From NCBI GenBank assembly GCA_036785325.1, contig JAXIVH010000017.1, positions 5,347,421 to 5,411,420 on the forward strand: 64,000 nt of DNA, in the 5' to 3' direction. The translations under genes and the position numbers were made by a program. The stretch comes from Urophycis tenuis (taxonomy: Eukaryota > Chordata > Actinopteri > Gadiformes > Phycidae). A model generated the notes under the pieces. The model ran no database searches. It was given only the letters and a program-made list of their open reading frames with translations, and was not told the origin of the DNA. This document shows, in pieces, positions 34,901 through 54,081 of this stretch (the first letter of the stretch is position 1; each line of letters starts with the position of its first letter).

Positions 34901-36308
34901 TGGCCAGACGTCAGTGGGCGTAATGGATTCACGTGTGTTTGGCGGGTGACGCGGCCGCGCAGCTGATAGTAATTTCCGGTATGTGCACCATTTGGAACAA
35001 CACTAACATCTGAAAATCTGCGTACTTAGTGAGTACGGATAGTGTACTACGTTTAAGTGTACTCATGAAGTATGGATATCGGAACACAGTCCTGGAGCAG
35101 GGTGCTCCTCGTGTATTAAGGGATGGGCGTCGCAGGGAGCCATGTTGGTTGGAGTTGCATGTTTTCGATCCAGTTCTTCATCCGCAAAGTCCCGTTTTTA
35201 TATTCCTTGTCTTCGTTGTTGTTGTCGTCGTTGTTGTTCTTGTCACGTTCTGGTCATATTTCTGGAATTCACCCGCGGTACGTAAACATGTTGAACATGT
35301 GTTCTCCTGGCGAGTTGGTTCAGAGCGTGTTCTTAGGGGTTGTCTTGTCCACCGTCCTCCTGAAGGCTCCTGGCTATGGAGACATCAGGCTGTCTCTGGA
35401 GATGATCCCCGACACCGTGAACCTCGAGGAACCCTTTGACATCACCTGCAAAATCACCAACTGCAGGTGAGTCTCCCTCTTGTTGACTCAGGGGACTTTT
35501 AACCCTTTCAATACTTAACCGGTCCCTCCTGATGTTGATTTGTGGTCTGATAGTGAGGAGATTGTTGTTGATGCCGAAGAACAAGAAGTGCCAGGAACTT
35601 TATATAGTTTAAGCTGAAGTTGTTTATTGGTCTCGTACGAGGAGAAGGCAGAGGATTTCATCGAGCAAGAGATTCGTGCGTGAATCTTCCTCAGTTCCTT
35701 CTGCCTGCTCCCCGAAACACAGTGTATTAAATACAAGTCTCAAACCGGAACAGCATGACAGGAGTGTCCCATTCTGATTGGCTTATAATATATAAACATT
35801 ACATGTTACTAAGCAGATTTGACATGACGTAGGTGTATTCTTCAATCACTTTATGTTATGTCTCCAAGTTCCAGAGAGCCAGACTTAAAGTCTTCACCAT
35901 GTCCTTCTTCAGAATGTCAGATCAACCTAACAGTACCATTGCTAAATAATATTTTTTTAATGGTCCAGCGAGCGAACGATGGACCTGGTTCTGGAGATGT
36001 GCAACACCCGCTCGGTCCACTGGTGCGGTGTGTCGGGCCGACAGCTAGGGAAAGTGGGTCCCAGCGCCTACCTGTCGTTACCCCTGAAGCTGCTGTCCTC
36101 CGTCCAGGGGCTCCAGGTAAGGGATGTCTGAAGCCGCTGTGGAAGTTCTGGTTTGGACGTTCTTCTGGTGCCTGATCATTCCATGTATCCTTTTTTGTTT
36201 TAGAGCATCTCTGGACTGCGGCTCACAGACACCTTTTTGAAGAGGACTTATGAATATGACGACATAGCCCAAGTGTGTGTGGTTTGTCCTTTTATGAATG
36301 AGAGCTAG
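25214..36308 (+). CDS. trappc13: Trafficking protein particle complex subunit 13
   Basis: TRAPPC13 is an accessory subunit of metazoan TRAPP, which activates Rab GTPases in ER-Golgi transport and autophagy. The model is complete: 416 aa, close to the human ~417. Exons: 25214-25259, 26259-26327, 29075-29174, 29654-29738, 30155-30282, 30703-30775, 31240-31284, 31988-32005, 33772-33905, 34406-34604, 35366-35466, 35969-36116, 36204-36308. All have GT-AG borders and matching phases. Recognisable blocks: start [15 protein letters not shown], then [113 protein letters not shown]. Exon 8 is an 18-nt microexon. Exons 4 and 5 are each directly preceded by a SINE. Ends in TAG after [14 protein letters not shown] lies at 36503. 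No frame damage. Confidence 0.95.
28525..28860. repeat. Interspersed fish repeat in trappc13 intron 2
   Basis: Starts with CAGAATCAGAATCAAGTTTATTGCCAAG-type sequence and continues AT-rich. This motif marks a dispersed fish retroelement. The rest of intron 2 (26328-29074) is GC-rich around 26.9-28.4 kb without a recognisable exon or RNA. Confidence 0.5.
29328..29619 (+). repeat. tRNA-derived SINE upstream of trappc13 exon 4
   Basis: tRNA-like head (GGCCTACTGGTTAGGGCTTC box A region, GGTTCGAACCCC box B), a body containing CCCCGAGCGCCGCTGTTGGC, and a tail TTCCCTCACGGGATCAAAAG then (TTC)n. The end lies about 35 nt before the exon 4 acceptor, in the same strand as trappc13. Confidence 0.85.
29844..30138 (+). 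repeat. tRNA-derived SINE forming the polypyrimidine tract of trappc13 exon 5
   Basis: Second, nearly identical copy of the 29328 element, differing by small indels. Its (TTC)n/(TTCCTC)n tail runs to about 30138, only 16 nt from exon 5 at 30155, so the pyrimidine tract used by the exon 5 acceptor is the SINE tail. The two copies bracket exon 4 as direct repeats. Confidence 0.85.
31988..32005 (+). CDS. trappc13: trappc13 exon 8: 18-nt microexon
   Basis: ATTAG|AGTGACCTCAGTTCTGTG|GTAATT encodes SDLSSV in phase 0. It joins exon 7 (..KFYNAE) and exon 9 (TDEVFLEAQ) without shifting the frame. Mammalian TRAPPC13 has the same residues at this place. Confidence 0.85.
32145..32245. repeat. Interspersed fish repeat fragment in trappc13 intron 8
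   Basis: Contains CTCAAGACACTTTACATAGA and GAACAGGTCTAGACC, words typical of a dispersed fish element. The remainder of this 1.8-kb intron shows no gene. Confidence 0.45.
34660..35103. mobile_element. Inverted-repeat (MITE-like) element in trappc13 intron 10
   Basis: Inverted arms GTTCCGATATCCATA (34672-34686) and TATGGATATCGGAAC (35071-35085), with further mirrored GTACTTAGTGTAC-type words inside. It is flanked by the 14-bp direct repeat TCCTGGAGCAGGGT (34660-34673 and 35090-35103). No transposase frame inside, so it would be non-autonomous. Confidence 0.6.
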
Positions 36309-38497
36309 TTTTTTTTTTTTCTTTTCTTTTTATTTACATATTTAATTTGAATGGACCAATTTTGCATTTTCCTGCACATGTCTTGGTTTATCATTATATT
36401 TGCACTTCGAAAAAAACAATGTCATGTTTTCATGCTATACTTGTAATATAAATAGAAATCTTTATTATTAATTCATTAAAATAATGAGTTATTATTAATT
36501 TGAATAAAAATGACTCAAAAACATTTATGCATCTACAATGTTGGCTTTTCCCTTCAAGAGTTTCCCTTGAAGAACGTTTTGTGGAGATTATAGACCGAGG
36601 AAGACAGCTGTCTGCAGCTCAGTGAAACGACCACAGAATCTTAAGGCAAAAAACTACTTCTGAATTCAAACTCAACCCATACATATTTTATAAAAACATT
36701 GCAGTATAGAATCTTAGCTAGCTTTTCCTTGCCAATGACTATACAGTTGTAAATTACATATAGCACACTTAAACTATGTAATTTGTGAAAGATTATTGTC
36801 CAAATCAGGAACTGTTTGTGTGGAAAGGTTTATTGGCATGATTTTAACAAAACATGCTTCTCTACAATTGTATTTTTCCCATAAAGCATAAGACTTCAAA
36901 TATACTGACTGAAGAGCATGCAAATGGGATCATTTTCATCTCATCATATCAACGATCACACAAGCTTAAAGGGGGTGATGATTTTACACGTCTGCTAAAG
37001 TGCTATACAATAGGCGACCCAGGCGGCGTAAGACACATTCAGTGTTTCAGAATCAATTCACCAATTAGTTCCTCGGTACCACAGTTAAAGATTTGCGTAA
37101 ACTCTCGGCGAACAGCAATAAATGCCATGTGAATTTATACAAAAATAAGCTTGAAGATAATACAATAACAAAACTAAAAAAAACATGGTGAACCTGATGT
37201 CCGATCAGCACTGAAACAAAGCCAGAAATATTTCCTGAAATGACCCCTTCACTAGTTTGGCTATTAGAGTTAGCTTTCGATTCACAGAGAGATCTACACA
37301 TTATACATTTTTCTTCTTTTTCGGACAGGACGGCCCTGGAGTGAGTAACGTGTAGTCTTCTAGAATCCCCTTTGTTCGCTATGTGTCTGGTGCTTACCCT
37401 GATATCATCGTGTGCGTGTGTGTGTGTGTGTATGTGGGGGCTCTTCCCCCCTCTCTTCCTCTCCCCTCTCCTCTCTCTGCTGCCGCGCCCCCCCCCCAGG
37501 AGAAAATAAGGTTAAAGTGCCTCGAATAGATGGATCCATCTCAGTGTCTTGGCCTCCGGCCCCTGCCGGTGTTCTGAGCTTGAAGAAATGGGTTGAACGA
37601 TTGGAATCACGTCGCATGGTAGCCCCCCCCCCCCCCCCCCCCCCCTCCCTCTTCCACGGCTTAACACTGAACGCTGAAATGGAGACGAAAGGCACACATC
37701 ACACAACGTCAGCTCAAACCTGCACTCCGGCTTCCCATTAGCAGCCTCGGGCCGACTAAGAGGCATCAGACACAAACCTTTACCCCCCCCCCCCCCCCCC
37801 CCCCGGGAGGGGAGGAAAGTACCAGTAAAAACAATATCTGCAGCTGAATTCCCTGGATGGACTGACTCGTGGATGGGTGTCATTCATTATTGAGAAGATA
37901 TCTTCTAACAGACTAAATGCCTGCAGTAGAGGCTGCATCACAGTGCAGGTTTAACGTTCTGCTGCTGTTCAGTCAGTGTGTGTGTGTGTGTGTGTGTGTG
38001 GAGGTGGAGGAGGAAGAGGAAGAGGAGGCACCTGCGCACCAGAGGAAGCCCATCAGGAGTGTTCCTCCGCGCTCCCCGCTGAACGAGCGACTCCGGATGT
38101 GGTTCCTCAGCTGTTCTATCAGTCCGGGCTCTGCTGCTGGATCTGCAGGGCGAACTGCTGCCCGCTGCGGGAACCGCGGGGAACCACACAGAACACCGTG
38201 GAACCGGCGATGAAGGAGAAGGTGTAGGCCTACGGTTAGTTTGGGCGCTGAGCTTAAAGGTGCTGTAGGTTCGAGTTCTAAGAGCTGTCATCTGTTAGAA
38301 ATGGCGTAGACCTTAAGTACGCCCCCCCCCCCCCCCCCATACAGCATTTCCAGAGACAAGAGTGGGACTATGAGACGAAGACACCGTGTAGTGAGTGGAT
38401 GCTGGACGCCTTACGCTTGGATCAGGCTGGAGATGTCCGATAGACCCCCCGGTCCCGGGCCTCCCACCGCGTTGGTCATCATGCTGGACATACTGGC

Positions 38498-38530
<33 letters not shown>

Positions 38531-38614
38531 GTGAGTCAGCAGAAGGGGTTCCACAACCTGAGGGTATTATTGAGGTTTTGGGCAGGTCATGCTGGAACAC
38601 ACACACTGTGGAAC
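36309..38614. other. trappc13 3' UTR and unassigned sequence up to the assembly gap
   Basis: AATAAA at 36503-36508 is the likely trappc13 poly(A) signal. The rest is AT-rich to about 37.3 kb, then GC-rich with long C runs, (GT)n at about 37976-38000 and (CAGA)n at 38493-38530. Some exon-like islands occur (e.g. an acceptor before 37499), but none shows a protein I recognise. Confidence 0.5.
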
Positions 38615-38814
38615 NNNNNNNNNNNNNNNNNNNNNNNNNNNNNNNNNNNNNNNNNNNNNNNNNNNNNNNNNNNNNNNNNNNNNNNNNNNNNNNNNNNNNN
38701 NNNNNNNNNNNNNNNNNNNNNNNNNNNNNNNNNNNNNNNNNNNNNNNNNNNNNNNNNNNNNNNNNNNNNNNNNNNNNNNNNNNNNNNNNNNNNNNNNNNN
38801 NNNNNNNNNNNNNN
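38615..38814. other. Assembly gap of exactly 200 N
   Basis: Exactly 200 Ns, which looks like a conventional gap of unknown true size. Sequence left and right of it belongs to separate contigs, so adjacency of trappc13 and erbin here depends on scaffolding. Confidence 0.98.
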
Positions 38815-38940
38815 CGCACCGTCGACACTCCGATGTAGTGATGGGGGGGGGGGGGGTTGCGGTCCGAACCCGATGGGCAAGGGGTCTGTTTGTCGCCGAG
38901 GGTAACCGTGGTAACGCGTCCGTCCATCCCCCACCCGCAG

Positions 38941-39048
38941 GCCAACGGCTACAGCTTCGTGAACATCGACCACGGGTACGCGGTCTCCCTCCTGAAGACG
39001 TTCCCCAGTACTGTGGATCTGATCATCCTGCGGGACATGATGTCATAG
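38941..39048 (+). CDS. erbin: Erbin, terminal exon: C-terminal half of the PDZ domain
   Basis: CCCGCAG acceptor, then 35 codons and TAG: ANGYSFVNIDHG, AVSLLKTFPSTVDLII, ending LRDMMS. This is the last exon of ERBIN, the basolateral LRR-and-PDZ scaffold that binds ERBB2; the human protein ends at the same distance after the QANGYSF motif. Densin (LRRC7) has a similar PDZ but a different end. The earlier exons, including the LRR region and the GLGF loop of the PDZ, are not in the window; they would lie in or beyond the 200-N gap. The neighbour downstream is srek1, as in human. Confidence 0.85.
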   Translation, partial: ANGYSFVNIDHGYAVSLLKTFPSTVDLIILRDMMS

Positions 39049-42000
39049 ACCCGCCGGGCAAGGGGGGGGGGGTCGGCCCCCCCCCCCCCCCCCCCGCACA
39101 CCCCCTTCCCTCCCCTCACCCCCCGAAAACACTTGGCGACCGCGGACGCCACCAGAAACGCCCCTCCCCCTGGGGGCAGGACAAGACCGCCGCGAGAGAT
39201 CCATGGGCCTCTCGTTTGTATTTTTCTACACAGATCCGTTGGTCTTTTAATGACGTGAACTATTTGTGACTCACGTGGGGGGGGGGGGAGGGGCCTCGTC
39301 TGACCCGCGTCACTCAAAACTAAAGACGGGCTCACGCGAGAGGCCATCACTGTGGTATGGAGTATTTTTATATGACAAAGAAACCTTGGGGGGGTTGGGG
39401 TTGGGGGGGGGGGGGGTTCTGTCGGCTCTCTGTGTACAGAACGTTAAGTTTGTTCCATTCACTCAGCCTCATCACTCATCAGCCATCGGTGTGCTCTGGT
39501 TTTCCTGTAAGACTGTCGCCGACCACTAAGGGGGCTCCGCTCCCGCGTTTTAACGTTCGAGTTTGCCTTTTTTTTTTTTTTTTTTTTTCCTTTGCTGGTC
39601 TTTTTATCGTGGATTTTTGTATTTAAAAAAAAAAAAAAAGTATGTTGAAACCACTTATAGGTTGGCTGTGTGGTCTGGAACGGGGGGGGGGGGGGGGGGT
39701 AGTGTTCTGGTATGTTGTTTTTTTGTGTGTGTGTGAACATGAATGTAGTCACTGGGTGGGCTTGTGGAGGCGACGGCGTGGAGAGACCATGGGGGGACCC
39801 CTCACCCCCCCACACACACGCACCCATCCGTTTCATCCTGTGATTTTTTTTTTGAGGGGCAATACTGACATCGGGGTCACCCCACTGCACACCTCCCTTG
39901 GGTACCACACCTGTTATATCATGTACACCTGGAAAGAACCACTGCCCCCTGGCCAGGTGAGTTGGGGGGGGGGGGGGGGGGGGGGGGCGACTTCACCTGG
40001 TGCTGAAAAACACGACAAAGACGGAAGACGACAAAATGCTTTGCGCACGTGAACCTTTGGAACCGGGGAACCCGAGAAATGGAACGGAGGAGGAGGTTCT
40101 GGGGGGAGCTATGAGATTGTAGTTTTAGTGCATATCTTTTACAGGTGGGAGTGGGGGGTGGGCATCATCAGGGTGCTGGAGGAGCAGGTTCTCGTAGGCC
40201 GGAGAGCGACGCGTTCCTCCGCTGGGGGTTCTAGAGCGACGTGGACGGCGCCGGGAGCACAGGGAAGCGGGAAGGGTTCTAAATGAAGCAGTAGATACTT
40301 TAACATTTAGGCCGCCTGCTGCTCCTTCTTTTATTTACAGCTTTTCTTTCTCAAAGGGGGGGGGGTTGTCCGGCCCATCGGCCCCGAAGGGGGGGAAAAG
40401 ATCACAGTTTGCCTTCCTATTTGTACAGAACGTCTTCATCCCCCCTCCGGCTTCTCTCTCGGTTCCCCGTGTGCGTGCGGCGGTCTGGTTCCACTCGTTC
40501 TGCGGAGGATTTTGGTGTGTGTGTGTGGTTGTGTGCGTGCGTGTGTACGTGTGCATGTGTGAAAGACAGAGGAGATGCAAGTTGTCAAGTGCCATAGACC
40601 TTGAGCTGTTTGAATACGGGAGGACATTTCACTTCCGGACCCCAAGCAATATTCACTCCTTCACAACGGACAAAGTTCAGCCACTCATCGCGGAGAACGT
40701 TATCTGGGGGATGTTTTGTGTTTGCATTACGGATTTAGCAATAGTGAAGAGAGAGAAAAGAGACAGACGACTTTATTTTTTATTCTTAAAAAGATCAGCA
40801 TTTTTAAAGATAAAGACTTTTAGTAATCACTGGTTTTACATACATTTTATATTGTGGAAGAAATGTTTTGTAATAAAACGGCCTTGTTAATATAAACAGC
40901 TGTTTTTTTTCAGTTTTTTTTTTCTTTGTTTTTTTTGGTTTGTTTTTTGGACATCCACTTACTAATCGACATACCCAGTTCTAATCAATGCAGAAGTCAC
41001 AATGTTTAAACTTTGTATTCTAGCGGGTGATAAATCACATGCCCTCTCATCAGCTGGTCGCTCGCTGTGATCAGTATGCCAGCGGTCTGCATGAAATAGA
41101 CCTCATGGTCGAAGATGATTTGAGGAGACGTGTTTCCAAACGTGGTGGGAATGATTACAAAGTATTGGCTTCACACGTTTTTTTTTTTCTTAATAGCTAT
41201 GTGACCACCAAATTATATGTACAATATTTAAATAGTGCTGTATATCCCCCCCCCCCCCCCCCCCCCCCCTCACACTAATTCAGTGAAAGCCATTCCGTCA
41301 TATCTTCCACGTGTCATGCACTATCTGTATGTAAATCATGTTGACGTGCACACACACACATTATGTTTGTAAAGAGACGCTGTCCAAACATACAATATGA
41401 CACTGTGGTAATAAGAAAAAGCTTGACTTCTTTATGATCACGGTAACATTTTATAATTGGGTGAATTAATATTTTTCTTATTTTTCTATTTTTTCCCCCT
41501 CTCCGATTGATGTATTTCTTTGGTTATAAACCAACTATTGAATGTTTTTTTTAATTTGTGTTGCATTTTGTCAAGTGATATTCCCACCCTAAAAAAAAAT
41601 GCCCCCCCCCCCCCCCCACGTAGATTTTAATGACATTTCATGATTTGTATTATTTGATTCTATCACATTGGATTTTCTTTTAACAAAATGGTGAATGAAT
41701 AGTGCATTTGATTCTGTTGATGAGGAGACGTGACCGTCCCGCCATGAGGACAATCGAACCCGAGTCGGTGTCACCGCATCCTGTTTTTCCATGTAGTTCT
41801 AATTTATTTCGCAGTCTCAGTGATTTGTAGACGTTATTATCCAACCGAATACTTCATGTAAATACTTACAAAAAAAAAAAAAAAAACGAAGAAAAAAATT
41901 ATCATGGCATTAGTGGTTGGAGTTTGTAAAACCAGCAATAAAATCTCCATGCAGACAGGCAACCCTTTTGATGTTTAGCAGTTAGTGTTTCAGAAGACTC

Positions 42001-42104
42001 TGGAAAAAAAAAAGGCAACAGAAAAATTATCAATATGCATTTATCCAACATTCCAGATTTTGTATATAAACACCCTGTTTATGAAGTAACCTGTGGAAAA
42101 TAAA
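39049..42104 (+). other. Probable erbin 3' UTR
   Basis: About 3 kb without exon signals. It has many homopolymer runs (C/G/T) and possible poly(A) signals: AATAAA near 40873, near 41937, and at 42099-42104. The last is taken as the likely end. Confidence 0.5.
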
Positions 42105-43001
42105 CTAATGCTCTTCATTGTTTGGTCTTCTCATGCCTGCTTCATGTCACGCACATGTTTTTGTATGATGAAGAACTTTGTAGCTGTTCATTGGGCCCTG
42201 TATGTGTCCCCTGCATGATCACAGGTCCCTGTGAGCCACTCCCAGCAGCCTGGATGGCTGGGGGCAACACACCACTGGTATTGTTAGAGGGCCCCTGTTT
42301 TACAACCAGGTGTGAATGTGAAGGGCCATTGAAAGCTGTGTATGATGGATGGACCGGTCTATCCAGTGTACAGCTGGGTGGACACTGCACTTAACAATGT
42401 CACAGAGCCAGAGGGCAGGGCAGGGTTTTGAAACGGCTTGTAATGGCTCATCACACTCAGACCTGATGGGGAGAATAGGGGCCCTTCAATCACTATCCAA
42501 TATTGAACCGGTTATTTCAAAGTGCTCATACTGGCACATGGCCCTCAAGAGAAATGTCCTGATACTTTGTAGAAACATTGCAAAACTTGACCAACATTAA
42601 GATTTGCTTCTCATGTTGCCAAACACATCCATGTTTTTTTTATGTCCAAGGTTTGAGTGCAATACTGGATGTATTGGTAAAAACTTCAACGCCTATGCTG
42701 ATGCTAGATTTAATAATTTTGCTTATTTGATTATCATATTGTCAAGAAATCAATGCTTCCCTAGATATACTATATAACATAACTACCATTTGAAAAGGGA
42801 CAGCCATGAAAAAGGATAGTCATAGCGATGTAACCACTTTTATGTTCGACCTCCGCGACGCGCGGTGGCGCTGTTCAGGAAGGGTCCTCCTCCCGGGTCA
42901 GGAAAACAGTCCGCTGACTATGGTGGGTTTACCCGGAGGTGCTCCCCTGCACGAGTACAGCGTATCAACAAACATTGGCGTTACATCCGAGCACCGCAAG
43001 A
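42105..43001 (+). promoter_or_regulatory. Intergenic region with the srek1 promoter and 5' UTR
   Basis: AT-rich to about 42.84 kb, then a CpG-rich stretch (GACGCGCGGTGGCGC and following) leading to the srek1 start codon at 43002. No other gene recognised. Confidence 0.5.
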
Positions 43002-51258
<8,257 letters not shown>

Positions 51259-51371
51259 GAGGCCTTGGAGGCGTCGCCACCAAGTAGGGAGGCCGGGCGC
51301 CCTCACGGGTTCACACCGCGGCCGGTTTGAAACAAAAAAATACAAAAAAGTCAAGGTGTTGAAATGCGTGT

Positions 51372-51416
<45 letters not shown>

Positions 51417-51799
51417 GTTGGGTAGTGTCACATGAGTCAGTCGCCCATTTTTAAGACGCCAGTCGTCATATTTGTTTTTTGATCGTCATGTTTTTTTTAA
51501 GTTTTTTTTTTAATGCAATTCAATTTCATACTGGCATCACACAAATTATGTGTTTGTGGTACAGATGTCATCAGACAAGGAAATCAATTGCAGTGATGTG
51601 TCCCATCTGTCAATGACAATTACTTTGGTTATTTACGGGGAAAAGCAAATCAATCTTTTATGTATTGTCGATTTTATTTCACTGAACAGTATTTTCATAT
51701 CAAAAATCGGTTGACAAAACATGGAACATTTATGAATTCAGCTATTGTACCATCTGTTTGGGACTTATGGTCAGATTTTATGAGTAAACCGTGAATAAA
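51259..51799 (+). other. srek1 3' UTR
   Basis: (CA)n at 51380-51411, then AT-rich sequence ending with AATAAA at 51794-51799, a likely poly(A) signal. Confidence 0.65.
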
Positions 51800-52371
51800 G
51801 ATTTATATTTAATACTTTTTAATTACAAGTCTACTAACAAAAGAAAGAAAAAAAAAGGGAGTAACACTAGAGAAAATATGAGTAAATCATCCAGAACCTC
51901 CACCACTTGTACAACTGTGTAGAGCGCCCTCTCTTCAGTACCAGGGATGCGCCACGCCAAGCTAACTTGACACCCGCTAACACACCGAGCCCATATTGAC
52001 ATGTTGGTCAATCCCATCACCCGCCCTGTGACCAACTGGCACATCCTGATGATCCTCTTCAAGCAATAAAAACAAACGTTTGTGTCTCAAAATAAATACC
52101 ACGTCCACAGACCCCCCCCCCCCCTCCGACTGCCCCAAGTGGGCAGACACGAAACATTTTGTCCGCGCATCTTCATTTTCCTTCTGCTGTTGTCTCATGA
52201 TGTTGGTCAAATAAATACCTTTTTGTTCTTTTCCTTAACTTGGATTGTATTGTGACCACTTTGTGTGTACGGCGAGCCATCAGGTTAGAGTTCAGTTTGC
52301 GTGTCGTCGGCCAGGTTGAATAAACGTCTGTGAGGCTCTGCAGCAGCAGGACAACAACACGGAGAGCTGCG

Positions 52372-52408
<37 letters not shown>

Positions 52409-54081
52409 GCCAGCAGGGGGACATGACCCCCCCCGAGTCTGTCCTGTGAAGGGTTCATGTGTTCACGCGGCTGGCGTGGTGGGAGCAGACCGGCAGCCAC
52501 CAGGTCTGTGCAGCTCAGCCCCTTCATTTCAGTTCCTGCTCACCTTTTGTCGTGAATGCAGCAAACGGGTTACATCACAAAATGGACATCTATTTACTGT
52601 AATTATAAGCAATCAGAAGAAATGTATGACTTATTTTGCCAATTTTTTTTTGTTTTGTTTGTGTGTTTTTTTGAACACTCCAGAACATCATATGATACAG
52701 AACATTCATGTGTGTTGTTATATATGTGGTCAATTGTATTTTTCACTCCCTAGTAAAAAACATATTACATATTTATTTGACTTTTCCCATTTTGTCGCAG
52801 GTAGTTTTACTTTGGTGCTGAATTCATATTTTGGAAGTGTGCAGTCGGGAGGTAAAGGCACGGGAAACTAAACCTTTATTTAACAGTTTAAATTGGCAGT
52901 GCGCAGCGTCAAAGGTCCCGTGGCTGTCCGTACGCTGGGGCCAGTGCTCTGGACGTGAGGTTAGACATTGGACATTAGACATTAGGTTAGACATTGGACC
53001 TGGAGTCACTAACAGACCAGCTTCTCGCGAGCGCAGACGACTGAAAAGTGCCTAGACTAAGATTGTACGAAACACTGAATAGTCGGGAGAAAAAAAAGTC
53101 GAACTTGAGTTTATTTTGGCAAACTAAAATGCGTACATTTGGTGTTGGAAGTGACAAAACATTTGTGTGAGTAAAATTGTCTTTGGCAAAACATAGTATA
53201 GCTGATTTGTGAACTCAATATTTTGGTGTGTGTTTTTTTTTTGCAGGTTCAAATGATTGGTGTCTATACAACAGTTTCTGCTGTGATCTAACCACAAGGT
53301 TCACAGCCTACTGACGGTTCATTTGGTTTGCAAAACATACAAGGGAATTCATTCTCTCCGTGTCTGCAACACACAAACGGACGTGATGGCAATGTTTGGT
53401 GTCGGGTTTTTCTGAAAGACGAAACAAATGAACAATACAAAATGTTTTTTTTTTTAATGTTGTATTCATAAGTATTTAAAAAAAAAAACAGAACAAATCT
53501 TGGCTAATTCCTGAGATGGAAGCGGGAGACCGCTCTCCCTGAATCCAGTGGTGGAGGTTTTAATGCTGTTCACAAGGAGCTTGGATGTATTCTGTTGGTC
53601 CTTCTTGGGGTGTCTTCGCCCCCCAATAAAAAGAAGAAAAAAAAAACCTCACAAGGCTGCTTTATTCCGTTGGTCTGCGCTGCATCACACCACAGCCCAC
53701 GGAAATGAATGTGCACAAATTTCCGCACTTTCCGCAACGCACAAGGTTCCTCTTCTATGACTTTGCGGCTCTTCTGCCGGTTGCCATGGCTGGCGACGTG
53801 TCTACATTATTTATTGTGTCGCCAAGAGTGAAGCCCGTCCAGAGATTTGCTCTTGAAAGTGAATTCCCCTTTTCACTTTGTGGTCCCATCTGTGCCATCA
53901 CGAGTATCATTGGTGTAGAGGTCATGCTCTTTGCAGACGATCGGCCCACGCTTATTTTAGACAATAGGAAAGAGGTCAAATCCACAATGCTTCCTTTACC
54001 CCCTACCCGAGACCTGTGCTAGATCTCAGCAGTGAAATCAAGTGTGTATTTAACACATTCGTCTCAAAACTAGAACGTCAT
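51800..54081. other. Intergenic between convergent srek1 and the cytokine receptor; receptor 3' UTR
   Basis: No supported exon. Contains (GT)n at 52376-52407 and AT-rich sequence. Minus-strand AATAAA signals (TTTATT on +) occur near 53662 and 53804 and may end the receptor transcript. A short direct repetition of ATTAGACATTGGAC-type words occurs near 52960-53000. Confidence 0.45.

Noticed and set aside
37499..37620. Exon-like stretch encoding a VPRIDGSISVSWPPAPAGV-type peptide
   Set aside because: Has an acceptor-like start, but no recognised protein family, no matching partner exon, and surrounding long C runs.
37976..38230. Acidic EVEEEEEEEAPAHQRK frame and an overlapping Cys-rich frame
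   Set aside because: Begins inside a GT repeat, and the two frames compete. No family likeness and no supported splice partners, though a gap-interrupted erbin exon cannot be excluded.
53705..54022. 105-aa plus-strand frame ending before the receptor stop
   Set aside because: Lies in the probable 3' UTR of the minus-strand receptor; no recognisable domain.
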